From Perspicuibacillus lycopersici (lineage in GTDB: Bacteria > Bacillota > Bacilli > Bacillales > Caldibacillaceae): DNA of 64,000 bases. Shown piece after piece: positions 47,105 through 56,010 of the stretch. A model generated the notes under the pieces. It made no database searches and was not told where the DNA came from. It saw only the letters and a program-made list of their open reading frames with translations. The DNA is taken from positions 434,001 through 498,000 of the forward strand of contig NZ_JAOUSF010000001.1 of the NCBI RefSeq assembly GCF_025660475.1. The letters run 5' to 3'. Positions within the stretch are counted from its first letter, which is position 1; each line of letters opens with the position of its first letter. Both the position numbers and the translations under genes were made by a program.

Positions 47105-47911
47105 CTAGTTAGGTAATATTAGTACTTCTACCCTTCGGTTTTTTGCTCTTCCCTCATTCGTATCATTTGAAGCAACCGGTTGATGTTCCCCGAATCCTTT
47201 TGCACTAAAATGAGCAGGATCTAAATTACCATTTTGAAGTAATATTTTCATAAAGTTTACCGCACGCATTACACTAAGTTCCCAATTCGATTGAAAATTA
47301 CTATTATGAATCGGCACATTATCGGTGTGGCCACTGATGATAATATTTCGTGGTGGGTTGAGTACTAATAATTCACTCAACTCCTGGGCAATTTGTATAT
47401 CTTGTTGACGAACAGATGCGCTACCCGATGCGAAAAACACATTATCATTAATCACAATTAGTAACCCTTCATCCGTTAGCTTTGTTTGCAGCTGACCAGA
47501 TAAATTTTTATTAATAATATAATTATTAATTTTTTCTTGTATTGCAGTTAATTGTTCTTTTTCTGTATTTCCTACTTTATTCGCTTCTTGCTCCTCTGTT
47601 GTTCCTTGTTGTTTTTCTAATTCTTCTTGTTCTTGCTTATCTTCCTTTTCTTCCTTTTCTTCCTTTTGCTCAACCATTGCATCTAATTCCGTACTTGGAA
47701 CTGTATTAGGTTGCTCCATAATCCCTTCACCATTGGTAAATATTTCACCAAACACTTGCGACATCGCTTGAAATTTTTGTGCGTCTACATTACTTGCTGC
47801 AAAGAGAACGATAAAAAGTGCCAAAAGCAAGGTGAGCATATCGGAGTATGGAAGAAGCCATGATTCATCTGCATGTTCTTCATGTTTCTCTTTTTTCTTT
47901 CGTTTACTCAT
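47105..47911 (-). CDS. motB: Flagellar motor protein MotB
   Basis: The 268-residue stator subunit has a single helix with the ion-binding aspartate (SWLLPYSDMLTLLLALFIVLF, Asp near residue 24). A linker rich in Glu, Lys and Gln spans about residues 78-118, and a C-terminal OmpA-like peptidoglycan-binding domain follows (IIISGHTDNVPIH, GRAKNRRVEV). The DESW-LPYSDMLTLLLALFIV start is MotB-like, not MotS-like. It overlaps motA by 4 bases. The charged linker is longer than I recall for B. subtilis MotB. The coupling ion cannot be read with certainty. Confidence 0.93.
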   Translation of the reverse strand: MSKRKKKEKHEEHADESWLLPYSDMLTLLLALFIVLFAASNVDAQKFQAMSQVFGEIFTNGEGIMEQPNTVPSTELDAMVEQKEEKEEKEDKQEQEELEKQQGTTEEQEANKVGNTEKEQLTAIQEKINNYIINKNLSGQLQTKLTDEGLLIVINDNVFFASGSASVRQQDIQIAQELSELLVLNPPRNIIISGHTDNVPIHNSNFQSNWELSVMRAVNFMKILLQNGNLDPAHFSAKGFGEHQPVASNDTNEGRAKNRRVEVLILPN

Positions 47912-48699
47912 GATTTTTGCCCACTTCTTTCTTCTAGGAATCGTTTCCGTTCACTAGCTGGTAAATAGGATGATAGTTTTTGTTCAATTACTGATGGAAC
48001 CTCTCCCTCAATTATGGATAAAATTCCTTCAATCATTAAGTATTTTACTTGCACTTCGTTTTTTGATTTACGTTTTAATTTATTTGCGAACGGATGCCAA
48101 AAAACATATCCAGTGAAGATACCTAGTAATGTTGCAACAAACGCGGCACTAATGGCATGACCAAGTGCCTCGGTATCATTCATATTACCTAATGCGGCTA
48201 TTAACCCGACAACCGCACCAAGAACACCTAAAGTTGGTGCATATGTTCCTGCCTGTGTAAATATTAATGCACCTGCTTGATGTCTTTCTTCCATCGCATC
48301 AATTTCTTCGCTTAATACATCTCTAATGAATTCAGAGTTTTTCCCATCTATTACTAAGGAAAGTCCATTTTTTAGAAATGGATCATCAATTTCTTCTATT
48401 CGTCTTTCCAAAGACAAAATACCTTCTCTTCTTGCTAATTGAGACAGCTCGGAAAACATTACGATTAAATCAGTAATAGATTCCTTTTGACTTTCCTTAA
48501 ATAAAATTCCAAATAATTTTGGTACTCTTTTAATTTCATTCAGTGGGAATGCAATAACAACGGATGCGATTGTACCTAAAATAATGATTAATATTGCCGC
48601 AGGGTTGACCAATACTTCTGGACTAACCCCTTTTAAAACCATTCCGACCCCAATGGCTACGATACCAAATATAACTCCAATGATTGAAGACTTATCCAT
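47908..48699 (-). CDS. motA: Flagellar motor protein MotA
   Basis: The 263-residue stator subunit has four membrane helices. The family blocks MDKSSIIGVIFGIVAIGVGM, NPAAILIIILGTIASVVIA, AGTYAPTLGVLGAVVGLI (conserved proline) and HAISAAFVATLLGIFTGYV are all present. The start was set 35 codons inside the longest frame, at MDKSS behind AGGTGAG, because upstream codons run into an interspersed repeat. With MotB it forms the torque-generating stator and powers motility controlled by the nearby chemoreceptor type. Confidence 0.94.
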   Translation of the reverse strand: MDKSSIIGVIFGIVAIGVGMVLKGVSPEVLVNPAAILIIILGTIASVVIAFPLNEIKRVPKLFGILFKESQKESITDLIVMFSELSQLARREGILSLERRIEEIDDPFLKNGLSLVIDGKNSEFIRDVLSEEIDAMEERHQAGALIFTQAGTYAPTLGVLGAVVGLIAALGNMNDTEALGHAISAAFVATLLGIFTGYVFWHPFANKLKRKSKNEVQVKYLMIEGILSIIEGEVPSVIEQKLSSYLPASERKRFLEERSGQKS

Positions 48700-48781
48700 C
48701 ATACTCACCTGTCTATTCTTTTCAAACTTAATTTTTGTCTGTTTTCGTATAGATTGTTGCTTTTTCTCAAAAGAACGCAGA

Positions 48782-48905
48782 CGGTATACTGTCCGCACAT
48801 CCATTCGGGCGAGCAGCGTTGCTACTTGTCACTTTCGCTCCTGCAGGGTTTCCCCTGTCTCGCTTTCTCGCGGGAGTCTTCGTATATTCCGTCTGCTCAG
48901 CGTTT
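48782..48905. repeat. Palindromic interspersed repeat upstream of motA
   Basis: GC-rich palindromic DNA: GCAGACGGTATAC (from 48777) faces GTATATTCCGTCTGC (to about 48898). The core CGGGAGTCTTCGTATATTCC resembles AGGAGTCTACGTATATTTCC in the element at 34437-34674, so both are the same family. It sits between motA and its possible distal promoter. Confidence 0.65.
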
Positions 48906-48909
48906 CATT

Positions 48910-49164
48910 TAATAATCCTATCTCATGAAATAACAACAATCCTTTAGAAAACAGTTTAATTTTTAAAGCATTAACCTTTTATATCGTTGCTATTAAGAGT
49001 TTGTCTATTTCTATTGTGAAAGCTATCACACTATAACAACGACTATATTTAATTATTCCTTCTCTTTCTTTATCGACATTTTTCAGCAAATCTTTAGTGT
49101 TAATTGAAGGAAAGTTTAATAGAAATGGAAAAAAGGTTAATATTCATTTCTATAGCTAATTATC
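48910..49164. other. AT-rich intergenic region
   Basis: No open frame, RNA pattern or repeat is recognised between the motA-side repeat and the terminator of the ABC importer operon. A motA promoter probably lies here or in the repeat. Confidence 0.4.
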
Positions 49165-49216
49165 AAAAAAAAAGACGTCCTCCAAAAGTACATCACTTTC
49201 GGGACAGTCTTTTTCC
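49165..49216 (-). terminator. Terminator of the amino-acid ABC importer operon
   Basis: AAAAAGACGTCC and GGGACAGTCTTTTT form an imperfect stem with a T-run on the minus strand. Confidence 0.7.
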
Positions 49217-49234
49217 TCTTTTACTATTTCAAAA

Positions 49235-49957
49235 CTATAATACTTTAGCTAAAAATTCCTGAGCTCTTACCGTAGATGGTTGATTAAAGAATATGGCTGG
49301 TATTTGTTCTTCTAATAAAACACCTTCATCTAAAAATAAAATACGATTAGCTACTTCACGGGCAAAGTTCATTTCATGTGTAACAATAATCATAGTCATG
49401 CCAGTGTTTGCTAAATCCTTCATAACATCTAGCACCTCTTTTACCATTTCTGGGTCTAATGCGGATGTTGGTTCATCAAATAACATTATTTCTGGCTCCA
49501 TCGCCAATGCTCTTGCAATTGCAACCCGTTGTTTTTGACCGCCAGATAATTGATTAGGATAGCTATCCATTTTATCAAGTAGACCAACTTTCGATAAAAG
49601 ATTCTTTGCAATTTTTTCCGCATTTTCTTTTGATAATTTATTCACTTTTTGAGGTGCGTAAGTAATATTTTCTAGCACTGTCATATGTGGAAACAAATGA
49701 AAATGTTGAAATACCATACCGATTTTTTGTCTTACCATTTGTTTATTCGTTTTAGGATTTGTTATTTCGGTATCTTTTATCCAAATCTCTCCCGCTGATG
49801 GAGTTTCTAATAAATTTATACAACGTAAAAAGGTAGATTTTCCAGAACCAGAAGGACCGATGACAGCAACAACCTCACCTTGATTAATCGATGTCGAAAT
49901 ATTTTTCAATACTTCATTTTTACCAAACGTTTTAGAAATATTATTTACTTTAATCAC
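49235..49957 (-). CDS. Polar amino acid ABC transporter ATP-binding protein
   Basis: This 240-residue GlnQ-type ATPase has Walker [10 protein letters not shown] near residue 33, the Q-loop [17 protein letters not shown], signature [15 protein letters not shown] near 133, and Walker [17 protein letters not shown] with VTHEM. A GTG start follows AAAGGAGG, overlapping the permease gene by 8 bases. It energises uptake in the operon with a substrate-binding lipoprotein and an M20 amidohydrolase. Confidence 0.94.
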   Translation of the reverse strand: MIKVNNISKTFGKNEVLKNISTSINQGEVVAVIGPSGSGKSTFLRCINLLETPSAGEIWIKDTEITNPKTNKQMVRQKIGMVFQHFHLFPHMTVLENITYAPQKVNKLSKENAEKIAKNLLSKVGLLDKMDSYPNQLSGGQKQRVAIARALAMEPEIMLFDEPTSALDPEMVKEVLDVMKDLANTGMTMIIVTHEMNFAREVANRILFLDEGVLLEEQIPAIFFNQPSTVRAQEFLAKVL

Positions 49958-50609
49958 TATATCGCATCCTCCTTTCTACCATACTACCAATCTTCGTTAA
50001 AATAACAACCATTATCCAGTATATAAGCCCTGCAACTAATAATGGTTCAAAATTACGATATAGATCGGCACCTACAATTTGTGCTCTCCGCATTAAGTCT
50101 AGGTAACCAATCGTAGAAACAATGGCAGATTCTTTAGTTAACGTGATAAATTCATTCATAAGTGCTGGTAAAATATTTTTGATTGCTTGCGGTAATATAA
50201 TGTTTAGCATCATTGGTTTATATGGGATACCAAGGGCTTCTGCTGCCTCCGTTTGTCCATGATCAACCGCCATAATTCCGGCACGAATAATTTCCGAAAC
50301 ATAGGCTGCGGAGTTTAATCCAAAGGCTAGTATCGCCGCTAAAAACCCATCAATATCATATCCTGTTAGTTGTGGTATCGCAAAATATATAATCATTAAT
50401 TGCAAAATTAATGGTGTACCGCGAAAAATGGAAGTATATGCTGCTGCAAACCATTTCAACACTGGTTTATTCGTTATTTTACATAATGCTAATATTGTCC
50501 CTAATATAAATCCTACCAATATTGAAATACTAACAAATTTTAGTGTTGCCCCTATTCCCTTCAACATAAAAGGAATATAAGGCACGATTTGGCTAAAATC
50601 CAAATTCAT
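49950..50609 (-). CDS. Polar amino acid ABC transporter permease
   Basis: The 219-residue His/Glu/Gln/Arg-family permease has five helices. The block [23 protein letters not shown] and the EAA loop [24 protein letters not shown] near residue 130 are diagnostic. A single permease gene suggests a homodimer. It overlaps the ATPase gene by 8 bases and follows the binding protein by 36 bases. Confidence 0.93.
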   Translation of the reverse strand: MNLDFSQIVPYIPFMLKGIGATLKFVSISILVGFILGTILALCKITNKPVLKWFAAAYTSIFRGTPLILQLMIIYFAIPQLTGYDIDGFLAAILAFGLNSAAYVSEIIRAGIMAVDHGQTEAAEALGIPYKPMMLNIILPQAIKNILPALMNEFITLTKESAIVSTIGYLDLMRRAQIVGADLYRNFEPLLVAGLIYWIMVVILTKIGSMVERRMRYSD

Positions 50610-50645
50610 GCCTTATCACCTCTCTTTCTAGTTGCAATTAACTGT

Positions 50646-51419
50646 TTATTCTTTAATCCATTTTTCTTCTAGTTCTGCAATTTTTCCATTTGCTTTTAGT
50701 TCTTCTAACACTTTATTTACGTCATCCACCAATTCACTACCTTTAGGGAAGGCAATTCCCATACCAGGAGAACTGGTTGTTGGATCATCAAAACCTACAA
50801 AGCCTTGTGCTTTAATATAGCCAGTAGCAACTGTTTTATCCATATAAGCAACATCGATACGACCAGATACTAATTCTTGTATTAAAATTGTTGCGTTATC
50901 TACTTTTTTAACTTCAAATCCATATTGTTCACTTAATTCATCCGCACCTTCTTCTTGAATAGTACCAAGCTGAACGCCAACAACTTTACCTTGTAAATCA
51001 TCAATTTTATCTATTCCTGCATCTGGTTGGGAAATAAACATTTCTCCTGAACGGTGATATTCCATAGAGAAATCAACATTTTCTTTACGTTTTTCATCCG
51101 CACTCATTCCAGACAATACCATATCCACACGACCAGATTGTAATGCACCTATAAGTCCATCAAACTGCATATCTTCTATTTGTAATTCATAACCTAATTC
51201 ATCCGCAATGATATGCGCTAATTCTATATCAAAGCCTTCGAAATTACCTTCTGCATCATAGGATTCAAACGGTGGAAAATCAGCAGATGTTGCCATCTTC
51301 AATATTTTCTTTTCCCCAGACCCACTAGATGAACCATTTGATTTTTCGGCTGTTCCACATGCTGCTAACATTCCTATAACGATAACAAGTAAAAAGCTAC
51401 TAATAACCCATTTTTTCAT
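50646..51419 (-). CDS. Amino acid ABC transporter substrate-binding lipoprotein
   Basis: The 257-residue family 3 solute-binding protein has a lipoprotein signal (VIGMLAAC, Cys near 21). The domain signature is ILKMATSADFPPFESYDAEG, GFDIELAHIIADELGY near residue 63, and VDMVLSGMSADEKRKENVDFS. The ligand is probably a polar amino acid or short derivative. Its position directly after an M20 amidohydrolase gene suggests an N-acylated or dipeptide-like amino acid. GGGGAGAATAAAA precedes the ATG. Confidence 0.92.
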   Translation of the reverse strand: MKKWVISSFLLVIVIGMLAACGTAEKSNGSSSGSGEKKILKMATSADFPPFESYDAEGNFEGFDIELAHIIADELGYELQIEDMQFDGLIGALQSGRVDMVLSGMSADEKRKENVDFSMEYHRSGEMFISQPDAGIDKIDDLQGKVVGVQLGTIQEEGADELSEQYGFEVKKVDNATILIQELVSGRIDVAYMDKTVATGYIKAQGFVGFDDPTTSSPGMGIAFPKGSELVDDVNKVLEELKANGKIAELEEKWIKE

Positions 51420-51483
51420 TTTTATTCTCCCCTCATAATTATAATCACTTTTTGATATTTATACATTTTTATCTATAAAAATA

Positions 51484-52641
51484 CTACTTATTTTTAAACT
51501 CTGCCTGTATTGATTTCAAAAGATTCTCATCTGTTAACACATCATAACCTGCTCCAGCTAACGCCAATGCACCACTAGACAATGCTGTATGTCCATCTTC
51601 TGTAATGGTTTGATCTGCAAATTCTTGTGTATGTGCTACTAAACCTAGTTTATTCAAACTAATGTATGGATGAATAGCCGGAACGACATGACTTACATTC
51701 CCCATGTCAATGGAGCCATATCCTTGTTTCGCTTCATTTATCGGCAGATCGCTTACCGCTTGTAAATTTGCAGTAAAAATATCGGATAATTGTTGGTTTG
51801 TTATCATATTGTCATAACTTAACTCATAATTGGATATTTCCAACGAAGCACCTGTCATTAAGGCTGCACCATTTGCGATAGCTTTTACCTTTTCAACTAC
51901 GTCATTTAAGTATTCCCGTTCCTTTGCACGCACATAAAATTGTGCCACTGCATAATCTGGAACGACATTGGCTGCTTTTCCACCTTCTGCAATAATCCCA
52001 TGGATCCTTACATCTGGTGTGACATGTTGTCGAAGGGCATTAACTCCATTAAATAATTGAATCACACTATCTAGTGCATTAATTCCTTTCTCAGGAGAAG
52101 CTGCTGCGTGTGCAGATTTTCCAGTATACGCAAATTGGATTGCATCCATTGCTAATGACTCTCCACTAACAAAGGATTGGTCACTTGGATGTAAAATCAT
52201 TGCAACATCAATCGCATTAAAAATTCCTTGTTCACTCATCGGTACTTTTGCACCATTTGTTTCCTCAGCAGGAGTTCCAAGAACTACTACATTTCCACCA
52301 ATTTGATTAATTACTTTACTAATTAGAATACCAGCACCAACACTCATCGTACCAATTAAATTATGCCCACACCCATGGCCGACTCCCGGTAATGCATCAT
52401 ACTCCGCTAAATAGGCAATAGTTGGACCAGGCTTGTCACTTTTATATTCTGCTCTGAATGCTGTCGGACGGTTAACAATTCCCATTTCTATTGTAAACCC
52501 ATGGTCTTTTAGCAAATTAGCTAGTAATTTACTAGATTCAAATTCTTGATCTCCAATTTCGGGATGTTCATATAAATAATCACTTAAATTCCATAATTGC
52601 TGTTCAATTTTATTCCATTCCGTTTTCAAACTTTCCTTCAT
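51484..52641 (-). CDS. M20-family amidohydrolase/dipeptidase (PM20D2-like)
   Basis: This 385-residue cytoplasmic zinc enzyme has YLAEYDALPGVGHGCGHNLIG near residue 78, TPAEETNGAKV (catalytic Glu) near 125, YTGKSAHAAASPEKGINALD in the lid region and GSIDMGNVSHVVPAIHPYIS near 320, the M20D pattern. Members split N-acyl amino acids, aminobenzoyl-glutamate or dipeptides. It is the first gene of an operon followed by the binding protein, permease and ATPase. It probably processes the imported compound, comparable to YxeP with its ABC genes. Confidence 0.88.
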   Translation of the reverse strand: MKESLKTEWNKIEQQLWNLSDYLYEHPEIGDQEFESSKLLANLLKDHGFTIEMGIVNRPTAFRAEYKSDKPGPTIAYLAEYDALPGVGHGCGHNLIGTMSVGAGILISKVINQIGGNVVVLGTPAEETNGAKVPMSEQGIFNAIDVAMILHPSDQSFVSGESLAMDAIQFAYTGKSAHAAASPEKGINALDSVIQLFNGVNALRQHVTPDVRIHGIIAEGGKAANVVPDYAVAQFYVRAKEREYLNDVVEKVKAIANGAALMTGASLEISNYELSYDNMITNQQLSDIFTANLQAVSDLPINEAKQGYGSIDMGNVSHVVPAIHPYISLNKLGLVAHTQEFADQTITEDGHTALSSGALALAGAGYDVLTDENLLKSIQAEFKNK

Positions 52642-52899
52642 GATATTGGATCACCTTTTTTGTATGAGATGTATTAATATTTACTAACATGTATATTTAT
52701 AACATATTGTCACAATACGAGGCAATACTTTTTTTAAAAAAAATATTGATAATCGTTAGTTTCCTAGTAGAACCTCTTTTCGTATATTTAACCACTAACA
52801 GCATTTGATCAAAAGCTTATTATTTCTAAATGAATATGTTAACATTTAGATAGTTTCGTATTTTCGTGAATAAGCTTTCGTTTATAAAGGGGGAATATA

Positions 52900-53736
52900 A
52901 TGAATACTAATAGGTTACAAACGATTCTTTCCTGTATGCCTAGCGATAATGAAATACAACAAATCCAGACGGAACATCGTTTGAAATTAGCTGAGTTTTG
53001 GGGGATTGAGAAAGGCAAGCGGGTATTGGAAATTGGCTGTGGCCAAGGGGATACTACGGTTGTTTTAGCTTATTTAGTTGGCGAAGATGGGCTTGTTCAT
53101 GGCGTAGATATTGGTTCTGCATCCTATGGTGCCCCAATAACATTAGGTGATTCTGCATCCTATATAATGAAATCGGCACTAGGTAAACAAATAAAAATGG
53201 AGTTTGAAGTAGATATACTATCTACTGAAATTGATTTTCCTGATCATTCCTTTGACTATATTGTATTATCTCACTGCTCCTGGTATTTCTCATCTGCTGT
53301 CCAATTAGAAAAGATTTTTCAAAAAATCCGGAAATGGGGGAAGCAACTTTGCTTTGCAGAATGGGATACACGGATTCAATCATTGAATCAATATCCCCAT
53401 TTACTTTCCATATTGATTCAAGCGCAGTATGAAGCATTTAAGCAACAAAGTGAAGCAAATGTCCGAACTCTGTTCACTCCAAATGATATACAGTCACTAT
53501 TGGAAAGCAGCGGTTGGAAAACGATTAAGGAACAATCAATTGTTTCCCCTAAGCTACAAGATGGAGAGTGGGAAATTAGTTACACTTTAAAAGAAATCGA
53601 TACAATGTTTGAAAATTCAATTGGCATGCCAGAAAAACTTAAGCTATTAATTAAATCTGAAATAAATATTTTAAAAGAGTTTATTCAAACAAATAATAGG
53701 GAGCCATTATCGATATTTGCATTTGTTGCAGAATAA
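52900..53736 (+). CDS. SAM-dependent methyltransferase
   Basis: The 278-residue class I methyltransferase has motif I VLEIGCGQGDTTVVLAYLVG near residue 42 and motif II GLVHGVDIG. The acidic loop DHSFDYIVLSHCSWYFSS near 120 is motif IV/post-I. The C-terminal 110 residues carry the acceptor specificity and are not recognisable. AAAGGGGGAATATA precedes the ATG. It is a single gene ended by a strong hairpin. The substrate is unknown. Confidence 0.85.
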   Translation: MNTNRLQTILSCMPSDNEIQQIQTEHRLKLAEFWGIEKGKRVLEIGCGQGDTTVVLAYLVGEDGLVHGVDIGSASYGAPITLGDSASYIMKSALGKQIKMEFEVDILSTEIDFPDHSFDYIVLSHCSWYFSSAVQLEKIFQKIRKWGKQLCFAEWDTRIQSLNQYPHLLSILIQAQYEAFKQQSEANVRTLFTPNDIQSLLESSGWKTIKEQSIVSPKLQDGEWEISYTLKEIDTMFENSIGMPEKLKLLIKSEINILKEFIQTNNREPLSIFAFVAE

Positions 53737-53748
53737 GCTTATCTCTTT

Positions 53749-53780
53749 TGCGCAGCATCCTCGGATGCTGCGCATTTTTC
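53749..53780 (+). terminator. Terminator of the methyltransferase gene
   Basis: TGCGCAGCATCC (53749-53760) pairs perfectly with GGATGCTGCGCA (53763-53774), followed by five T. Confidence 0.92.
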
Positions 53781-53803
53781 GTTTGAAAGCTATTATGATT
53801 AAT

Positions 53804-53835
53804 AAAAAAATGAGCTCACTATTAAAGTGAACTCA
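53804..53835 (-). terminator. Terminator of the short-chain dehydrogenase gene
   Basis: TGAGCTCACT (53811-53820) pairs with AGTGAACTCA (53826-53835) with one mismatch, and seven T follow on the minus strand. Confidence 0.8.
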
Positions 53836-53874
53836 AATTACGATATATTTCAACCCCTGTTTGACTTGCCCCCG

Positions 53875-54645
53875 TTATTTTGCCCCTTGGCCACCATCTA
53901 CACGATACTGTGCACCTGTAATAAATTCACTATCATCGGAAGCTAAAAACAATACTAATTTTGCAATATCACTTGGTTCCCCATATCTGCCTAACGGAAG
54001 CGATTTTGCAAGCTCCTCTTTTACCGCTTCTGCATCCTCTGGATTAAATCCTGCCTCAAGTGATCGCATCATTCTTGTATTCACTGGTGATGGATGGATA
54101 GAGTTCACGCGAACATTTGCATGTGCTGCTTCTAATGCAGCCGATTTTGTCAAACCAACTACAGCATGCTTAGAGGCAACATATGGAGAAACACCTTCAC
54201 TCCCATGTAATCCAGCCACTGATGAAGTATTGATTATACTACCATATCCTTGGCTATTCATTACATTTAACACATGCTTCAATCCTAGAAAAACTCCTCG
54301 GACATTTACTGCAATAACTTTGTCAAAATCCTCCACTGTTTGTTCTACAATGGGTGCAACTTTCCCTTCAATACCAGCATTGTTGAAGAACACATCAATT
54401 TTCCCAAAATGATCTACTGTTGTTTTTACATAGTTTTTCACATCCGCTTCCTTCGAAACATCTGCCTGAACCGTTAACACTTCCCCATATGTATGTAGCT
54501 CAGTCTTCGTTTTCTGTAACGAATCTTCAAATAAATCTACTAAAACAACACGTGCACCTTCTTTTAAAAATAAAGCTGCTGTTTCTTTTCCAATACCACC
54601 AGCACCGCCTGTAATAACTGCGACTTTACCATCCAGCTTCCCCAT
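53875..54645 (-). CDS. Short-chain dehydrogenase/reductase
   Basis: The 256-residue classical SDR has the cofactor motif TGGAGGIGKETA near residue 12, NNAGIEG near 90, the catalytic Ser in NTSSVAGLHG and YVASK near 157. The C-terminus is ITGAQYRVDGGQGAK. The Asp at the end of beta-2 (VVLVDLF) favours NAD(H). The substrate is unknown. ATG at 54645 follows GAGGGGGAG; a TTG one codon earlier is unnecessary. A perfect cre site lies 23 bases upstream, so carbon catabolite control is likely. Confidence 0.88.
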   Translation of the reverse strand: MGKLDGKVAVITGGAGGIGKETAALFLKEGARVVLVDLFEDSLQKTKTELHTYGEVLTVQADVSKEADVKNYVKTTVDHFGKIDVFFNNAGIEGKVAPIVEQTVEDFDKVIAVNVRGVFLGLKHVLNVMNSQGYGSIINTSSVAGLHGSEGVSPYVASKHAVVGLTKSAALEAAHANVRVNSIHPSPVNTRMMRSLEAGFNPEDAEAVKEELAKSLPLGRYGEPSDIAKLVLFLASDDSEFITGAQYRVDGGQGAK

Positions 54646-54667
54646 CAAAACTCCCCCTCAAAAAGAA

Positions 54668-54681
54668 TGATAGCGTTTACA
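54668..54681. promoter_or_regulatory. cre site in front of the short-chain dehydrogenase gene
   Basis: TGATAGCGTTTACA matches the CcpA consensus TGWNANCGNTNWCA fully. On the minus strand it directly follows a TATACT -10 element, so it covers the transcription start and should mediate repression. Confidence 0.7.
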
Positions 54682-54723
54682 GTATATATATTACCCTTTT
54701 TAATTCTATTAATCAATTATTTA

Positions 54724-55791
54724 TCAACTATTATAAATTGGTGATTCCTCTGCAACTCCATATTTCCATTTCATAAAAGGCGGTACACATAATACGATCA
54801 TTAATATCCGTGTTAGTTGTAACGCACTGACTATAGCTGGATCACCGCCAATGTTATATGCAGTCACAACCATTTCAAATAAACCACCAGGTGCAATGCT
54901 TAAAATAGCAGTTGCATAATTCAACGAGGTAAAGCTTGCAAATATCATGCCAAGTCCAAATGCAAACGCAATAATAGTAAGTGAAGCTCCGAAATAAACA
55001 AGACTATATTTTCCGCCAATCTTCAAATCTTGGAAATTAATATTCTTTCCGATGCCAGCCCCCACTAGAATTTGACCAACGTGCATGAGTACAATAGGAA
55101 TGCTCGGTAATTCAATCGGACTCAAATTTAATAATGCTGTAAATCCGAGCGCACCTATAATAATGCCAGCAGGCACTTTATTTTGAATAAATAGTGCAAC
55201 AGCAATCGGAATAATAAACCATAAATAATTCCAGATAGGTGGAGCAGAAATCGTAGTTACCGCTTGTTGGATAGTCGTTGTTGTTTTATCAAGAAACAAG
55301 AAAGACATTACCGATGGCACAGTAAATAGAACTGTAACTAATCTTACCGTTTGAAAAATTGCCACAAACGATGATTTTGCATGAAGTGACTCACTTGCAA
55401 CAGTCATTTCCGAAAGTCCACCTGGAATACAAGAAAAAACACTTGTCATTTTATCAACCTTTATCCACTTAGAAATGATAATTCCGATGACCATGCTGAT
55501 AATAATCAACATTATCGTAATTAGTACATATGGTAAAAAATATGCAGAAGCAGTTTCGAATGTTTCTTTCGTAAAATATAATCCGAAATTTAATCCTAAA
55601 ATAATAAATCCGCTATTTTTTACTGTATTTGGCACAAAAGCTTTCCTTTTCATAAATCCTTGCCAAAGCATAACAAAGGAAAGAGCGCCTAGTACCCAAG
55701 GTAGTGGCAGATGTAACAAAGAGAAAATATAGCCGCCAAAAGTAGCAACTAGAAAGGTTTCTAATAAACGAAAAACTTGATTATTTAACAT
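54724..55791 (-). CDS. AbrB-family integral membrane protein (putative transporter/regulator)
   Basis: The 355-residue protein has about ten helices in two related halves. The duplicated signature is visible: LPLPWVLGALSFVMLWQG and CIPGGLSEMTVASESLHAK in the first half, VGAGIGKNINF and APGGLFEMVVTAYNIGGDPAIV in the second. This is the AbrB (TIGR03082-like) membrane family, not the AbrB transcription factor; its function is unproven. It is upstream of the SDR gene on the same strand, but the cre site and a separate promoter suggest independent expression. Confidence 0.8.
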   Translation of the reverse strand: MLNNQVFRLLETFLVATFGGYIFSLLHLPLPWVLGALSFVMLWQGFMKRKAFVPNTVKNSGFIILGLNFGLYFTKETFETASAYFLPYVLITIMLIIISMVIGIIISKWIKVDKMTSVFSCIPGGLSEMTVASESLHAKSSFVAIFQTVRLVTVLFTVPSVMSFLFLDKTTTTIQQAVTTISAPPIWNYLWFIIPIAVALFIQNKVPAGIIIGALGFTALLNLSPIELPSIPIVLMHVGQILVGAGIGKNINFQDLKIGGKYSLVYFGASLTIIAFAFGLGMIFASFTSLNYATAILSIAPGGLFEMVVTAYNIGGDPAIVSALQLTRILMIVLCVPPFMKWKYGVAEESPIYNS

Positions 55792-55951
55792 ATGCTTTGC
55801 TCCTTCGAAACATTTCTGATGTTCATTTTCTAATTATACCGTAAATTTTATCCGTAAAAATTCGTTTCCCTAAATATATGAAAGATTTTCTTTAGAAATT
55901 TATAAAAATGCTAGGGAAACTCATTCGATTCTATAAACGTGATAGGACAAA

Positions 55952-55987
55952 TAAAAAACAGGTGGTTCCGATAAAGGAGCACCTGTT
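55952..55987 (-). terminator. Terminator of the chemoreceptor gene
   Basis: AACAGGTG (55957-55964) pairs with CACCTGTT (55980-55987), and six T follow on the minus strand. Confidence 0.8.
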
Positions 55988-56010
55988 GATTAACATTATA
56001 GAATGTAAAG

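Noticed and set aside
48700-48804. 35-codon N-terminal extension of MotA
   Set aside because: The extension is absent from the family, enters the interspersed repeat and bypasses the AGGTGAG site placed before MDKSS.
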